Assembly: GCA_938033975.1 (NCBI GenBank)
Contig: CALHKJ010000177.1
Location: 1-7,273 of the forward strand
Source of the DNA: an uncultured Saprospiraceae bacterium
GTDB taxonomy: Bacteria; Bacteroidota; Bacteroidia; Chitinophagales; Saprospiraceae
Direction: 5' to 3'
Length of the DNA: 7,273 nt
Both the position numbers and the translations under genes were made by a program. The first letter of the stretch is position 1. Every line of letters starts with the position of its first letter. The notes under the pieces were generated by a model that did not search any database, had not been told where the DNA came from, and saw only the letters and a list, made by a program, of their open reading frames with translations. Below, piece by piece: positions 1-7,111 of the stretch.

Positions 1-13
1 GGTCAGACTTTTA

Positions 14-76
14 CCTCCCTGATTCTAATATCATCTTTTTCCTAAAGTCAAAAGATAGACATTAAAATCAGGGAGG
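14..76 (-). repeat. Long imperfect stem-loop just after the stop codon of the FG-GAP gene
   Basis: Bases 14-24 and 66-76 are an exact 11-bp inverted repeat. Pairing continues inward: 26-29 with 61-64, 31-32 with 58-59, and 33-39 with 50-56. The stem is interrupted only by two 1x1 mismatches (25/65 and 30/60) and one bulged A at 57, giving about 24 base pairs around a 10-nt loop (40-49). In the minus-strand transcript it begins one base after the UAG stop. No T-run follows the stem on either strand, so it is not a textbook intrinsic terminator. It could be a 3'-end stabilising or processing hairpin, a factor-assisted terminator, or a small dispersed palindromic repeat. The structure is seen directly; the role is inference. 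Confidence 0.7.
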
Positions 77-77
77 G

Positions 78-3000
78 CTAAATCTTCACAAACTTCTTCA
101 ACGCGAACACAGCTTCAGTTTCAAATTTAGTAACATAAACACCAGGGGTTAAAGAATTAACATTGAGATCTATTTTAGATTGGTTGGTTGTGACATTATG
201 GATTAACTTTCCATTCAGATCTAGAATACTTACTTTGATTTCTTTTTGATTGTCACCAAAGTTTATTTGTAGTCTCTCTGAAGTTGGATTAGGAAATATT
301 TTTATACTTGAAGAAAATTGCTTGTCTTCGGTTGAGGTACCTATAATACTAAAGCATGTTGATTCGAAGACGCAGGCGAAGCCTTCTAGGATTACTGCAT
401 AATCACCATCAATTTCAGGTGTAAAACTTTGCTCATTGGCTCCTACAATTATCTCATTGGTGGTGCAATTGATCCATTGGTAGTTTACGTCTACAGCAGT
501 GGCAGTCAAAGTCAGACCATTTGCATTAACTTCTGTGTTGATGTCTTCAGCAGTAACGTCAAAGGTGAATATACTGTCGCATCCTACTTCTGTGAGACCA
601 TTGAAAATAACTGTGGTATCGGAAATAATATTTTCTAACAAGAAGTCACCTATTTGGATTGATGCTCCTCCACATGCTTCTACTTGTATTTCTTCGTTGT
701 AACTAGGAGAAACAGATACAAAGGTGTTAACGAGACTGTCACAATTGTTACTAGCAGCTAAGGTGCTTTGGTATTCTAATTCTTCTTGGATATTAAGTTC
801 AATGGAACCATCTGGAAAAATATAATTGTCGCCTTGACAGATAAGTATGTTTTCTGTTGTTTGGACTGGAGGTATGATAGTAAGTAAAGTGGTAATAATA
901 CTATCACAGCCATCAATACTTACAAAGTTACTATTGTGAGTGACGCTTTCTGTGATGCCAATTTGGGTAGAACCATCAAGGAAGGTGTAGTCATCGCCAC
1001 TACAAATACTTTCTGAAAGTGTGAATTGGTAAGATTGATATGTGTCTACAATTGTGTTAATCAAGCTTGTACATCCGTTAGGACCAACCAATGAACTTTG
1101 TTGTGTAAATGCTTGGTCAATAACTTGAGTAGTCCCATCTGGAAAAGTGTAGCTTTCTCCTTGGCATATAGCAATTGATTCAGTCAATTCTTCATTTTCT
1201 AAAACCTCTAAATTTACAAGAACTGTACTATCGCATCCTGTTGATGCAGTAAGATGACTGGTCCAACTAAAACTAGAAGTTAAGCCTGCAAAAGCTGTTC
1301 CATCTGGCATGACATATTCATCTCCTTGACAAGCTTGGTCTGCTATTACAAGATTGTAATTTTCTAAAGGTGAAATTGTATAAGTTACTACACTATCACA
1401 TGCCTGGCCCGTATCAAAACTTAAGCTATAAATATATTGCTCATTGATTTGTATTGAACTTCCGTCGGGAAAAGTATAAATGTCTCCTGTGCAAATTTCA
1501 TCAAAGAATTGAGTGTTTGGAGCAGAGAAAATATTTACGGAAGTGACGATTATACTGTCACATCCAAATTGAGAATTTAAAGTTGAAGTTTGGGATTGAG
1601 AATCTAGAACCACTGAGCTTGTACCGTCGGGCCAAGTATACGAGCTGCCTTCGCATAACTCAATTGATTGTGCGCTATTATATGTAGGTAATACATTAAT
1701 AGATGTCATTACAATACTATCACAACCATTTACGGAAGTGAAACTTGAAATCTGATCTATGTCAGAAGTAATAACTTGGGAACTACCGTCAGGAAAAGTG
1801 AATGCACTACCTTGACAAACAGAAACAGAATTTTGAACTGAAAAAGTATTGTCAACAATTAAATCCACAATTACTGTTGAGTCACAACCTTCTGGTAATG
1901 CAAATGTGAAAGGATACTCACCTGTGCTTGTAAGTGAAGCTCCATTAAAATCATAAACTTCTCCTTGGCAAATACTCGCATCAATGAAAGTAGTAGGAGG
2001 GCTTATGCAACCACCTTCTTCAATCAAAATAGTCTGATTGATTTCTGGGTTATTTATTTCTTGTATAAAACCTGATGGCCATTTGATGACCAATTTTTCA
2101 ATGCTAGTTGCTGCACCTAGACCGAAGTGAGCAGTAAGTGAACTTTGAATTCCATAACTGACTCCAGAGCGAATCTCGCGTATCATAACACCCCAAGAAC
2201 CATGTGCTTCTATTCTTGCTCCTACTCCATTAATATTGCTATTAGTGCCTCTTAGTCTAATTTTTGACCAGTTGTTTTGGTTGCCATTATTTAAGTATAA
2301 TTTGTCTGAAATAAAAGTTGGAATATTATAACCCATACCAAAACCAGCCAATACATCTATGAATCCATCATTATTTAAGTCGCCTATTGCCATAGAGTTC
2401 ATGGCATCTAAGGTTTGAAACACGCCAAAGATTACACCGAATGTTTTGTTTCCTAAGTTGCGAAAGTATTTGTAACCGCCTTGCGAACTGGTGATTAATA
2501 AGTCAACGTAAGTGTCTCCGTCAAAGTCTGCAAATTGAGTTTGTAAACCTACGGTTATATTATCTATTGCAGGAGAGAAACCAGCAGCATCTGTAATGTC
2601 TGTGAAATGTCCAGTGCCATCATTTTCATACAACCTACTTTTTGTACCATGGTTGATCATGAATACATCAAGATCACCATCGTTGTCTATATCTGCAAAG
2701 TCGGTTGACCAAGTCTGAGCATATGGTATAAGTCCACGCAATGCAGCAACTTCAACATAGTTTCCATTGCCATCATTTTCCCAAAGCTGATTGATTCTTC
2801 TTGGATCATTGATATCAGTTATCCCTAACCTACATTTTGAAATGTACAAATCAAGATCATCATCATTATCATAGTCTACCCAAATTGAAGCATAGTTTCC
2901 AGAATTATCAGATGAAGGGGTAGTGTTTGTAACAATTAATTCATCATCCTTTATGAAATTTCTATCACCATCATTTCTATAAACAAAGTTTGACCCATTA

Positions 3001-3467
3001 TCATTACAAATAAATAGATCAGAATCTCCATCATTGTCTATATCTGCAAAATTTGCAGTTTGTGGAAGGATTATGGGGCCAGAAAGTTCTTGAACTGTAA
3101 AATCTTTTCCTCCTTCATTTGACCAAACCATGCGATGCGGTTGGTTTGCTGTTCCTAAAAAAATATCATTCCATCCGTCTTTATCTACATCATCAATGCA
3201 AAGACTCCAATTGAGTAAATTTGTATTTACACCTGTAGTGATATTTTCGAATGTACCATCTAGTTTTTGGTGTTCTATTACCAATTGGTTTGTCTGATGA
3301 AGTCTTATAATATCGTCTAAGCCATCTCCATTCATATCGGTAATTCCCATTGGGGCTCCAGAGAAAACAAACAAGTTTGCAAGTCTATCTGAGGCATCCG
3401 TAAATGCCGTTTGAGAAAATAGATTCAATGAGCTGAGCAAAAGAGTAAGAATAGTAAGGTGCTTCAT
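78..3467 (-). CDS. Secreted FG-GAP/VCBS and ASPIC/UnbV (CRTAC1-like) protein with nine Cys-bracketed repeats and a T9SS type-A sorting domain
   Basis: This 1129-residue protein starts with a Sec signal peptide (residues 1-19, hydrophobic core TILTLLLSSLNLF, likely cleavage after SQ). Residues about 25-400 carry seven Asp-rich calcium-loop motifs of the FG-GAP/VCBS beta-propeller type (44-52, 93-101, 142-150, 198-206, 259-267, 314-322, 363-371; for example DIDNDGDLD). An ASPIC/UnbV domain follows at about 403-485 (GVGAR near 415, RSGVSYG at 433, HFGLG at 447, IKWPSG at 461). Nine repeats fill about 495-970, then an Ig-like domain at about 974-1041 (YQWINC) and a T9SS type-A tail at 1055-1129 (IFPNPTSERL, LDLNGKLI, LTPGVYV, KKFVKI). 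The family architecture points to a large protein exported through T9SS and anchored at or released from the cell surface, likely for adhesion or ligand binding. No enzyme motif is seen. It is transcribed divergently from the lipoprotein gene. The ATG at 3465-3467 is the start because the signal peptide begins there. The exact function is unknown. Confidence 0.93.
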   Translation of the reverse strand: MKHLTILTLLLSSLNLFSQTAFTDASDRLANLFVFSGAPMGITDMNGDGLDDIIRLHQTNQLVIEHQKLDGTFENITTGVNTNLLNWSLCIDDVDKDGWNDIFLGTANQPHRMVWSNEGGKDFTVQELSGPIILPQTANFADIDNDGDSDLFICNDNGSNFVYRNDGDRNFIKDDELIVTNTTPSSDNSGNYASIWVDYDNDDDLDLYISKCRLGITDINDPRRINQLWENDGNGNYVEVAALRGLIPYAQTWSTDFADIDNDGDLDVFMINHGTKSRLYENDGTGHFTDITDAAGFSPAIDNITVGLQTQFADFDGDTYVDLLITSSQGGYKYFRNLGNKTFGVIFGVFQTLDAMNSMAIGDLNNDGFIDVLAGFGMGYNIPTFISDKLYLNNGNQNNWSKIRLRGTNSNINGVGARIEAHGSWGVMIREIRSGVSYGIQSSLTAHFGLGAATSIEKLVIKWPSGFIQEINNPEINQTILIEEGGCISPPTTFIDASICQGEVYDFNGASLTSTGEYPFTFALPEGCDSTVIVDLIVDNTFSVQNSVSVCQGSAFTFPDGSSQVITSDIDQISSFTSVNGCDSIVMTSINVLPTYNSAQSIELCEGSSYTWPDGTSSVVLDSQSQTSTLNSQFGCDSIIVTSVNIFSAPNTQFFDEICTGDIYTFPDGSSIQINEQYIYSLSFDTGQACDSVVTYTISPLENYNLVIADQACQGDEYVMPDGTAFAGLTSSFSWTSHLTASTGCDSTVLVNLEVLENEELTESIAICQGESYTFPDGTTQVIDQAFTQQSSLVGPNGCTSLINTIVDTYQSYQFTLSESICSGDDYTFLDGSTQIGITESVTHNSNFVSIDGCDSIITTLLTIIPPVQTTENILICQGDNYIFPDGSIELNIQEELEYQSTLAASNNCDSLVNTFVSVSPSYNEEIQVEACGGASIQIGDFLLENIISDTTVIFNGLTEVGCDSIFTFDVTAEDINTEVNANGLTLTATAVDVNYQWINCTTNEIIVGANEQSFTPEIDGDYAVILEGFACVFESTCFSIIGTSTEDKQFSSSIKIFPNPTSERLQINFGDNQKEIKVSILDLNGKLIHNVTTNQSKIDLNVNSLTPGVYVTKFETEAVFALKKFVKI
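558..1985 (-). repeat. Nine tandem Cys-bracketed protein repeats of about 54 residues within the FG-GAP protein
   Basis: Each unit opens with a Cys followed by a pattern like (Q/E/T/S)G-x-x-Y-x-F-P-D-G-(S/T), and its second Cys lies about 28-32 residues later in a G-C-D-S-(I/T/V) motif. Opening cysteines are residues 500, 551, 605, 659, 713, 768, 822, 877 and 932, a spacing of 51-55. Second cysteines are 528, 582, 636, 690, 745, 799, 854, 909 and 963. One disulfide per unit is the obvious inference. Unit 1 (FNGASL) and unit 9 (IGDFLL) lack the FPDG motif and look like caps; unit 6 has GCTS and unit 8 NCDS. The units have diverged in sequence, so this is an old array and not a recent DNA-level expansion. 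Confidence 0.9.
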
Positions 3468-3725
3468 GTTTTCACAAATTGGACTGTAAAGTATTGCTTG
3501 TTGGTTTAAAAATAGGAAGAGTTGTAAAATCTTAACGTTTAATATGGTTTTTCGCTTCTTTATTAAGTTGACAAGACATCAAAAGCTAGTTAAATGGCCA
3601 AATTATCTAAATATTGAATAATATGAAAAGTGATTTATTTTTTTGATAAGGGTAGGTGTTTTATCTCATAGATTGTTTTTAAGATAGAAATCACAAAATT
3701 ATTATTCATTTAAAAACACTTAAAG

Positions 3726-4370
3726 ATGACATTGAAAAATTCGATTTTAATTTTAGGCGCATTGATTGCTCTATTTCTTAGTTCTTGCACGGTTGATGAG
3801 ACTCAAACAACAGAGCAGTTTGTTGATGAGACAATTGAAAATTTTGAAATAGAAACTAGGTCTGGAACTACAGGTTGTTTTGAAATAGTATATCCAATCA
3901 GCATAATGTTTCCTGACAGTACGATCCTTGATGCAGAGAGTTCTGATGAAGTAAAAGAAATAATTTTAGCATGGAAGGAGGATAACCCAGAAGCAGAAGA
4001 TAAACCAAGTTTGGTATACCCAATTGAATTGATTAATGAAGACGGTGAAGTAGTCTCTGCTGAAGATAGATCAGAACTTAGGTCCTATGTAAAGGGCTGC
4101 AAAAAGGGCCGAGGATCAAAAGGTAGAAAGTGTTTTGATTTAGTCTATCCTGTAAGCGTTATTTTCCCAGACGGAATAGAGGCTGCCTTTGAAACTAAGT
4201 CAGAACTTAAGTCAGCAGTGAGAGCTTGGAAAGAGGAGAATCCAGATGCTGAAGAAAAGCCTGCACTATCTTTTCCAATTGAAGTTGAGTTGAAAGCTGA
4301 CGAATCGATAGTAACAGTGAATAGTCAAGAAGAATTGCAAGAATTAAAAGCAGCTTGCAGGGAAGAATAG
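3726..4370 (+). CDS. Putative lipoprotein with two tandem Cys-bracketed acidic modules
   Basis: The 214-residue product has a lipoprotein signal peptide: Lys4, a hydrophobic core, then the lipobox LSSC with Cys21 as the predicted lipidation site. An acidic spacer (22-50) leads to two homologous modules, residues 51-125 and 136-211. Each begins CF(E/D)(I/L)VYP(I/V)S and ends with a Cys. They share FPD, the AWKE(D/E)NP(E/D)AE motif, KP and PIE; by eye, 26 of the first 51 aligned positions are identical. The modules are strongly acidic, while the linker between them is basic (KKGRGSKGRK, 126-135). No catalytic motif is recognisable, and the function is unknown. I have an impression that similar modules occur in other Bacteroidota lipoproteins, but that is recollection only. 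The gene stands alone: a divergent neighbour lies upstream and a strong terminator follows the stop by about 30 bases. The ATG at 3726 places the signal peptide correctly. Confidence 0.9.
   Translation: MTLKNSILILGALIALFLSSCTVDETQTTEQFVDETIENFEIETRSGTTGCFEIVYPISIMFPDSTILDAESSDEVKEIILAWKEDNPEAEDKPSLVYPIELINEDGEVVSAEDRSELRSYVKGCKKGRGSKGRKCFDLVYPVSVIFPDGIEAAFETKSELKSAVRAWKEENPDAEEKPALSFPIEVELKADESIVTVNSQEELQELKAACREE
3876..4358 (+). repeat. Internal duplication encoding two lipoprotein modules
   Basis: Module 1 is encoded at 3876-4100 and module 2 at 4131-4358, separated by ten basic codons (4101-4130). They are 75 and 76 residues long and align with a single one-residue gap. Conservation is strongest in the first two thirds (VYP, FPD, AWKE, NP, AE, KP, PIE) and at both flanking cysteines. 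The copies differ clearly at the DNA level, so the duplication is old. Confidence 0.88.
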
Positions 4371-4399
4371 ATTGTTTTAAAGTTGGATAGTTTTTCATT

Positions 4400-4432
4400 A
4401 AAGCTTCAGCCATTTGTGCTGAAGCTTTTTTT
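4400..4432 (+). terminator. Intrinsic terminator of the lipoprotein gene
   Basis: An uninterrupted 11-bp stem, AAAGCTTCAGC (4400-4410) with GCTGAAGCTTT (4418-4428), closes a 7-nt loop and runs into a T-tract that ends at 4432. It lies about 30 bases after the lipoprotein stop codon and separates that gene from the downstream protease gene. Confidence 0.9.
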
Positions 4433-4650
4433 GAAAAATGATGACCAAGGGAACTAAAGAATCACACAATAAGGTAAATGTTAAAGCTTTATTACAATAA
4501 AAGGGTCAAACAGACCAATCTCGTCATACTAATGACATAATAAAATACTAACAACAGGTCCAAAATTAGATGAAAGTCTTTAAATTTATCCTTGGACTTG
4601 TAATGATCAAACACGTCAATTTTAACACTAATCAAGTAATAGGCAAATCG

Positions 4651-7035
4651 ATGAATGTATATACAATAGCAAAAAGCATTTCTGCTTTTATTTTTATTTT
4701 ATTTCTATCCAGCAATATCTCATTCGGACAAAAAGCTTTAGAGCAAGAGTACGAAAGATGCGGTTCGATGGAGAGTCTTGAAAGACGATTAGAAGCAGAT
4801 CCATCTTTGGAACAGAGAATGAAATTGCTTGAAAAGAGTATTCAAGAATATATCAATGATCCTGCAAGAGAGTTAAATGGTACAACTGTTGTAATTCCAA
4901 CTGTGTTTCATATTATTCATAATGGAGATGCTGTCGGTAGTAATGAAAATATTTCGGATGTATATATCAATGCTCAACTTGATCAATTAAACGATGATTT
5001 TAGAAGATTGAATTCTGATGCTGACAACACATGGCCTCAAGCTGCTGATACTGATATTGAGTTTTGTTTGGCTCAGTCAGATCCAAATGGTAATCCAACA
5101 ACAGGAATCATTAGACATAATATTTCGGGAGGTCCTTGGGACGATACTAATTTTGACAGTCAAGTTAAGCCAAGTACTATTTGGGATAGAAATAACTACC
5201 TAAATTTTTGGACTGCAGATCTATCTGGCTTTTTGGGTTATGCTCAATTTCCAGGAGGTAGTGCGAATACAGATGGAGTTGTATGCTTGTATTCTTCTGT
5301 TGGATCACTTGCAACACCTAATCCGGCAGGTGGAGATTTTGATGCAGGTAGAACAGGTACTCACGAAGTTGGGCACTGGTTGAATCTAAGGCATATTTGG
5401 GGCGATGGAGGATGTAATGTTGATGATTTTGTTGCTGATACACCCGCATCTGATGCTTCAAATTTTGGATGCCCAACTACTCACGCTTCATGTAATACGA
5501 CAGATATGGTTCAAAACTATATGGACTATACAGATGATGCATGTATGAATCTTTTTACACAAGGCCAAAAAGACAGAATGCAGGCTGTACTAGCTGTCGA
5601 TGGAGCACGTAGCTCTTTGAGGAATGCAGTTTGTAGTACAATGCCAGTTGCGCCTACAGCCAACTTTACACCAGACTCTGGAACTGAGACTACTTGTGAT
5701 GCAACTGCAGTTATAAATTTTAGTGATGCATCATCAGGCGTTCCAACAAGTTGGTCATGGACTTTTTCAGGAGCTGGAGTTAGTCCAACAAGTTCAACAA
5801 GTCAAAATCCAACCGTTACAGCAACAGCTTCAGGAAATCTTGTTGCTAGCTTAACTGTTACAAATGCCTTGGGTAATGATACACATACAGGGACAATTGA
5901 TGTAGATTTCCTTCCTGCATCAGATCCATTTTGTCAAACAACTCCTTGTTTGGATTTTGATGGTGGACCTTATACAAATTTTAATTATGCTGATGCTTGT
6001 GCACAGGCTGGCTGTCCAAATATTACTACAAGCTTTGAAGTGTGGCAAAGTGAGGCATATACTTTTGCAGGTTTAATTGGTGGATTGAATTATACCTTTG
6101 AATTTTGTACAGGATATAATGCCAGTTCATGGGATGCAGTGATTACAATAGGGGAGTATGATGTTGCTACAGATGCAGCTGTTCCTAATTCTCATTTCGC
6201 AGTTGCAAATGGATGTACAATTAGTTTTACAGCACCAGCAGATGGAGACTATATCGCTGTAATATCTGGTAGCAATAATTGTGGAGCTGCACAAAATAAT
6301 ATCGATAACGGCTCGCCTACATTCACCTGCAATACCCAATGTGTAACTCAATGTGGAATGTTGTTTACAGATTCTGGAGGTGTAGATTTCAATTACAGAA
6401 ATAGTGAAAATAAAACATATACTCTTTGTCCTGATAATCCTGGATGTGAAGTTGTAGAAGTAGATTTCACCTTTTTTGATTTACGAGGTAATGGCGATAG
6501 TCTTACAGCTTTTGATGGTAATAATAGTTCAAGCGCTCAATTAGGGGTTTGGACAGGAAATAGTGCAGGTCCCACAACACTTAGCTCATCACATGCTACA
6601 GGATGTTTAACTTTTACTTTTGCAAGTAATGGAAATAGAAATGATCCAGGATGGGAGGCTAATGTTACTTGTGTCGATACAGGTGCTTGTGCTTGCCCAG
6701 ATGACTTTGCTGGCGTTAACGCTTTGTCTGGATCTGAATCAGGCTCAGGAGGACAAAATGGAAATGGAGATTACGAAACTGATGGTGTGATTGAGTCAAC
6801 ACAAATAATTAATTCAGGAACTGTAGATTATGACTCGGCAGAGTGTGTTGAATTAAATAATGGATTTGAAGTAGTAACTGGTGCTGAAGTTGATATTTTT
6901 ATTGATGGATGTAATGATGGTGAAGGAGGCAATACGCTTACTCAGCAGCAATCAAATATCAATAGATATATGGAACATTTAAGTACTCCTCAAATCACTA
7001 AGGAGAAAGTTGCAAGGAGAGGGTTTGAGGAATGA
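4651..7035 (+). CDS. Secreted M43 (cytophagalysin/pappalysin-type) zinc metalloprotease with PKD and CUB-like domains
   Basis: From ATG 4651 the product is 794 residues, starting with a good Sec signal peptide (Lys8, core AFIFILFLSS, cleavage near SFGQ). The frame stays open to an ATG at 4570, which would bury this signal peptide behind 27 extra residues, so 4651 is preferred. The M43 catalytic domain spans about 60-330. The zinc site HEVGHWLNLRH covers residues 238-248 (His238, His242, His248; general base Glu239) and is followed by IWGDGGC; the Met-turn is NYMDYTDDAC with Met291. Next come a PKD domain (about 331-420, SWSWTFSGAG), a Cys-rich beta region (433-560) and a CUB-like domain (568-674). 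A segment at 707-754 ending in DGC resembles the Bacteroidota C-terminal '3-coathanger stack' type, by recollection. A 40-residue polar tail follows, and no standard T9SS type-A tail is visible. It likely cleaves extracellular proteins; the substrate is unknown. Terminators on both sides make it monocistronic. Confidence 0.93.
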   Translation: MNVYTIAKSISAFIFILFLSSNISFGQKALEQEYERCGSMESLERRLEADPSLEQRMKLLEKSIQEYINDPARELNGTTVVIPTVFHIIHNGDAVGSNENISDVYINAQLDQLNDDFRRLNSDADNTWPQAADTDIEFCLAQSDPNGNPTTGIIRHNISGGPWDDTNFDSQVKPSTIWDRNNYLNFWTADLSGFLGYAQFPGGSANTDGVVCLYSSVGSLATPNPAGGDFDAGRTGTHEVGHWLNLRHIWGDGGCNVDDFVADTPASDASNFGCPTTHASCNTTDMVQNYMDYTDDACMNLFTQGQKDRMQAVLAVDGARSSLRNAVCSTMPVAPTANFTPDSGTETTCDATAVINFSDASSGVPTSWSWTFSGAGVSPTSSTSQNPTVTATASGNLVASLTVTNALGNDTHTGTIDVDFLPASDPFCQTTPCLDFDGGPYTNFNYADACAQAGCPNITTSFEVWQSEAYTFAGLIGGLNYTFEFCTGYNASSWDAVITIGEYDVATDAAVPNSHFAVANGCTISFTAPADGDYIAVISGSNNCGAAQNNIDNGSPTFTCNTQCVTQCGMLFTDSGGVDFNYRNSENKTYTLCPDNPGCEVVEVDFTFFDLRGNGDSLTAFDGNNSSSAQLGVWTGNSAGPTTLSSSHATGCLTFTFASNGNRNDPGWEANVTCVDTGACACPDDFAGVNALSGSESGSGGQNGNGDYETDGVIESTQIINSGTVDYDSAECVELNNGFEVVTGAEVDIFIDGCNDGEGGNTLTQQQSNINRYMEHLSTPQITKEKVARRGFEE

Positions 7036-7059
7036 AAAATTTAAATAAAAATTAAAATG

Positions 7060-7098
7060 AAAAAGGGGGCAGGTTGTTTATCAACTTGCTCCCTTTTT
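7060..7098. terminator. Bidirectional intrinsic terminator between convergent genes
   Basis: Bases 7060-7076 (AAAAAGGGGGCAGGTTG) pair with 7082-7098 (CAACTTGCTCCCTTTTT) in a 17-bp stem with two G-T pairs and a 5-nt loop. The stem ends in T5 on the plus strand and, because of the A-run at its other end, in a T-run on the minus strand too. It sits 24 bases after the protease stop and about 13 bases past the stop of the convergent minus-strand gene, so it can serve both. Confidence 0.92.
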
Positions 7099-7111
7099 AT
7101 ATGAAAGTATT

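Noticed and set aside
429..702. Two overlapping plus-strand open frames of 67-69 codons
   Set aside because: They lie antisense inside the FG-GAP gene, have no coding character or domain, and mirror its repeat and Ig-like region.
3568..3596. TTGACA at 3568-3573 with TAAATG 17 bases later, like a sigma-70 promoter
   Set aside because: Bacteroidota primary promoters do not use this consensus, the -10 match is poor, and it lies about 130 bases before the lipoprotein start.
3643..3676. TTG at 3643 and TAGATTGT at 3669 as a Bacteroidota -33/-7 promoter for the lipoprotein gene
   Set aside because: The position is reasonable, but the -7 match is only partial and such matches are frequent in AT-rich DNA.
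558..4358. Shared FPDG motif in the FG-GAP protein repeats and the lipoprotein modules, suggesting common origin
   Set aside because: Only a four-residue turn is shared; cysteine spacing and the rest of the modules differ, so convergence on a beta-turn is simpler.
4207..4413. Minus-strand open frame of 68 codons
   Set aside because: It is antisense to the second lipoprotein module and runs through the terminator hairpin; no signal of real coding.
4482..4491. Ten-base palindrome TAAAGCTTTA upstream of the protease gene
   Set aside because: Too short and AT-rich to call an operator without conservation data.
5018..5203. Plus-strand open frame of 61 codons in another frame of the protease gene
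   Set aside because: It lies wholly within the M43 catalytic region, whose own frame is clearly coding.
6127..6351. Minus-strand Cys-rich open frame of 74 codons
   Set aside because: It is a shadow of the protease Cys-rich domain; the cysteines come from antisense reading of Ala/Thr codons such as GCA and ACA.
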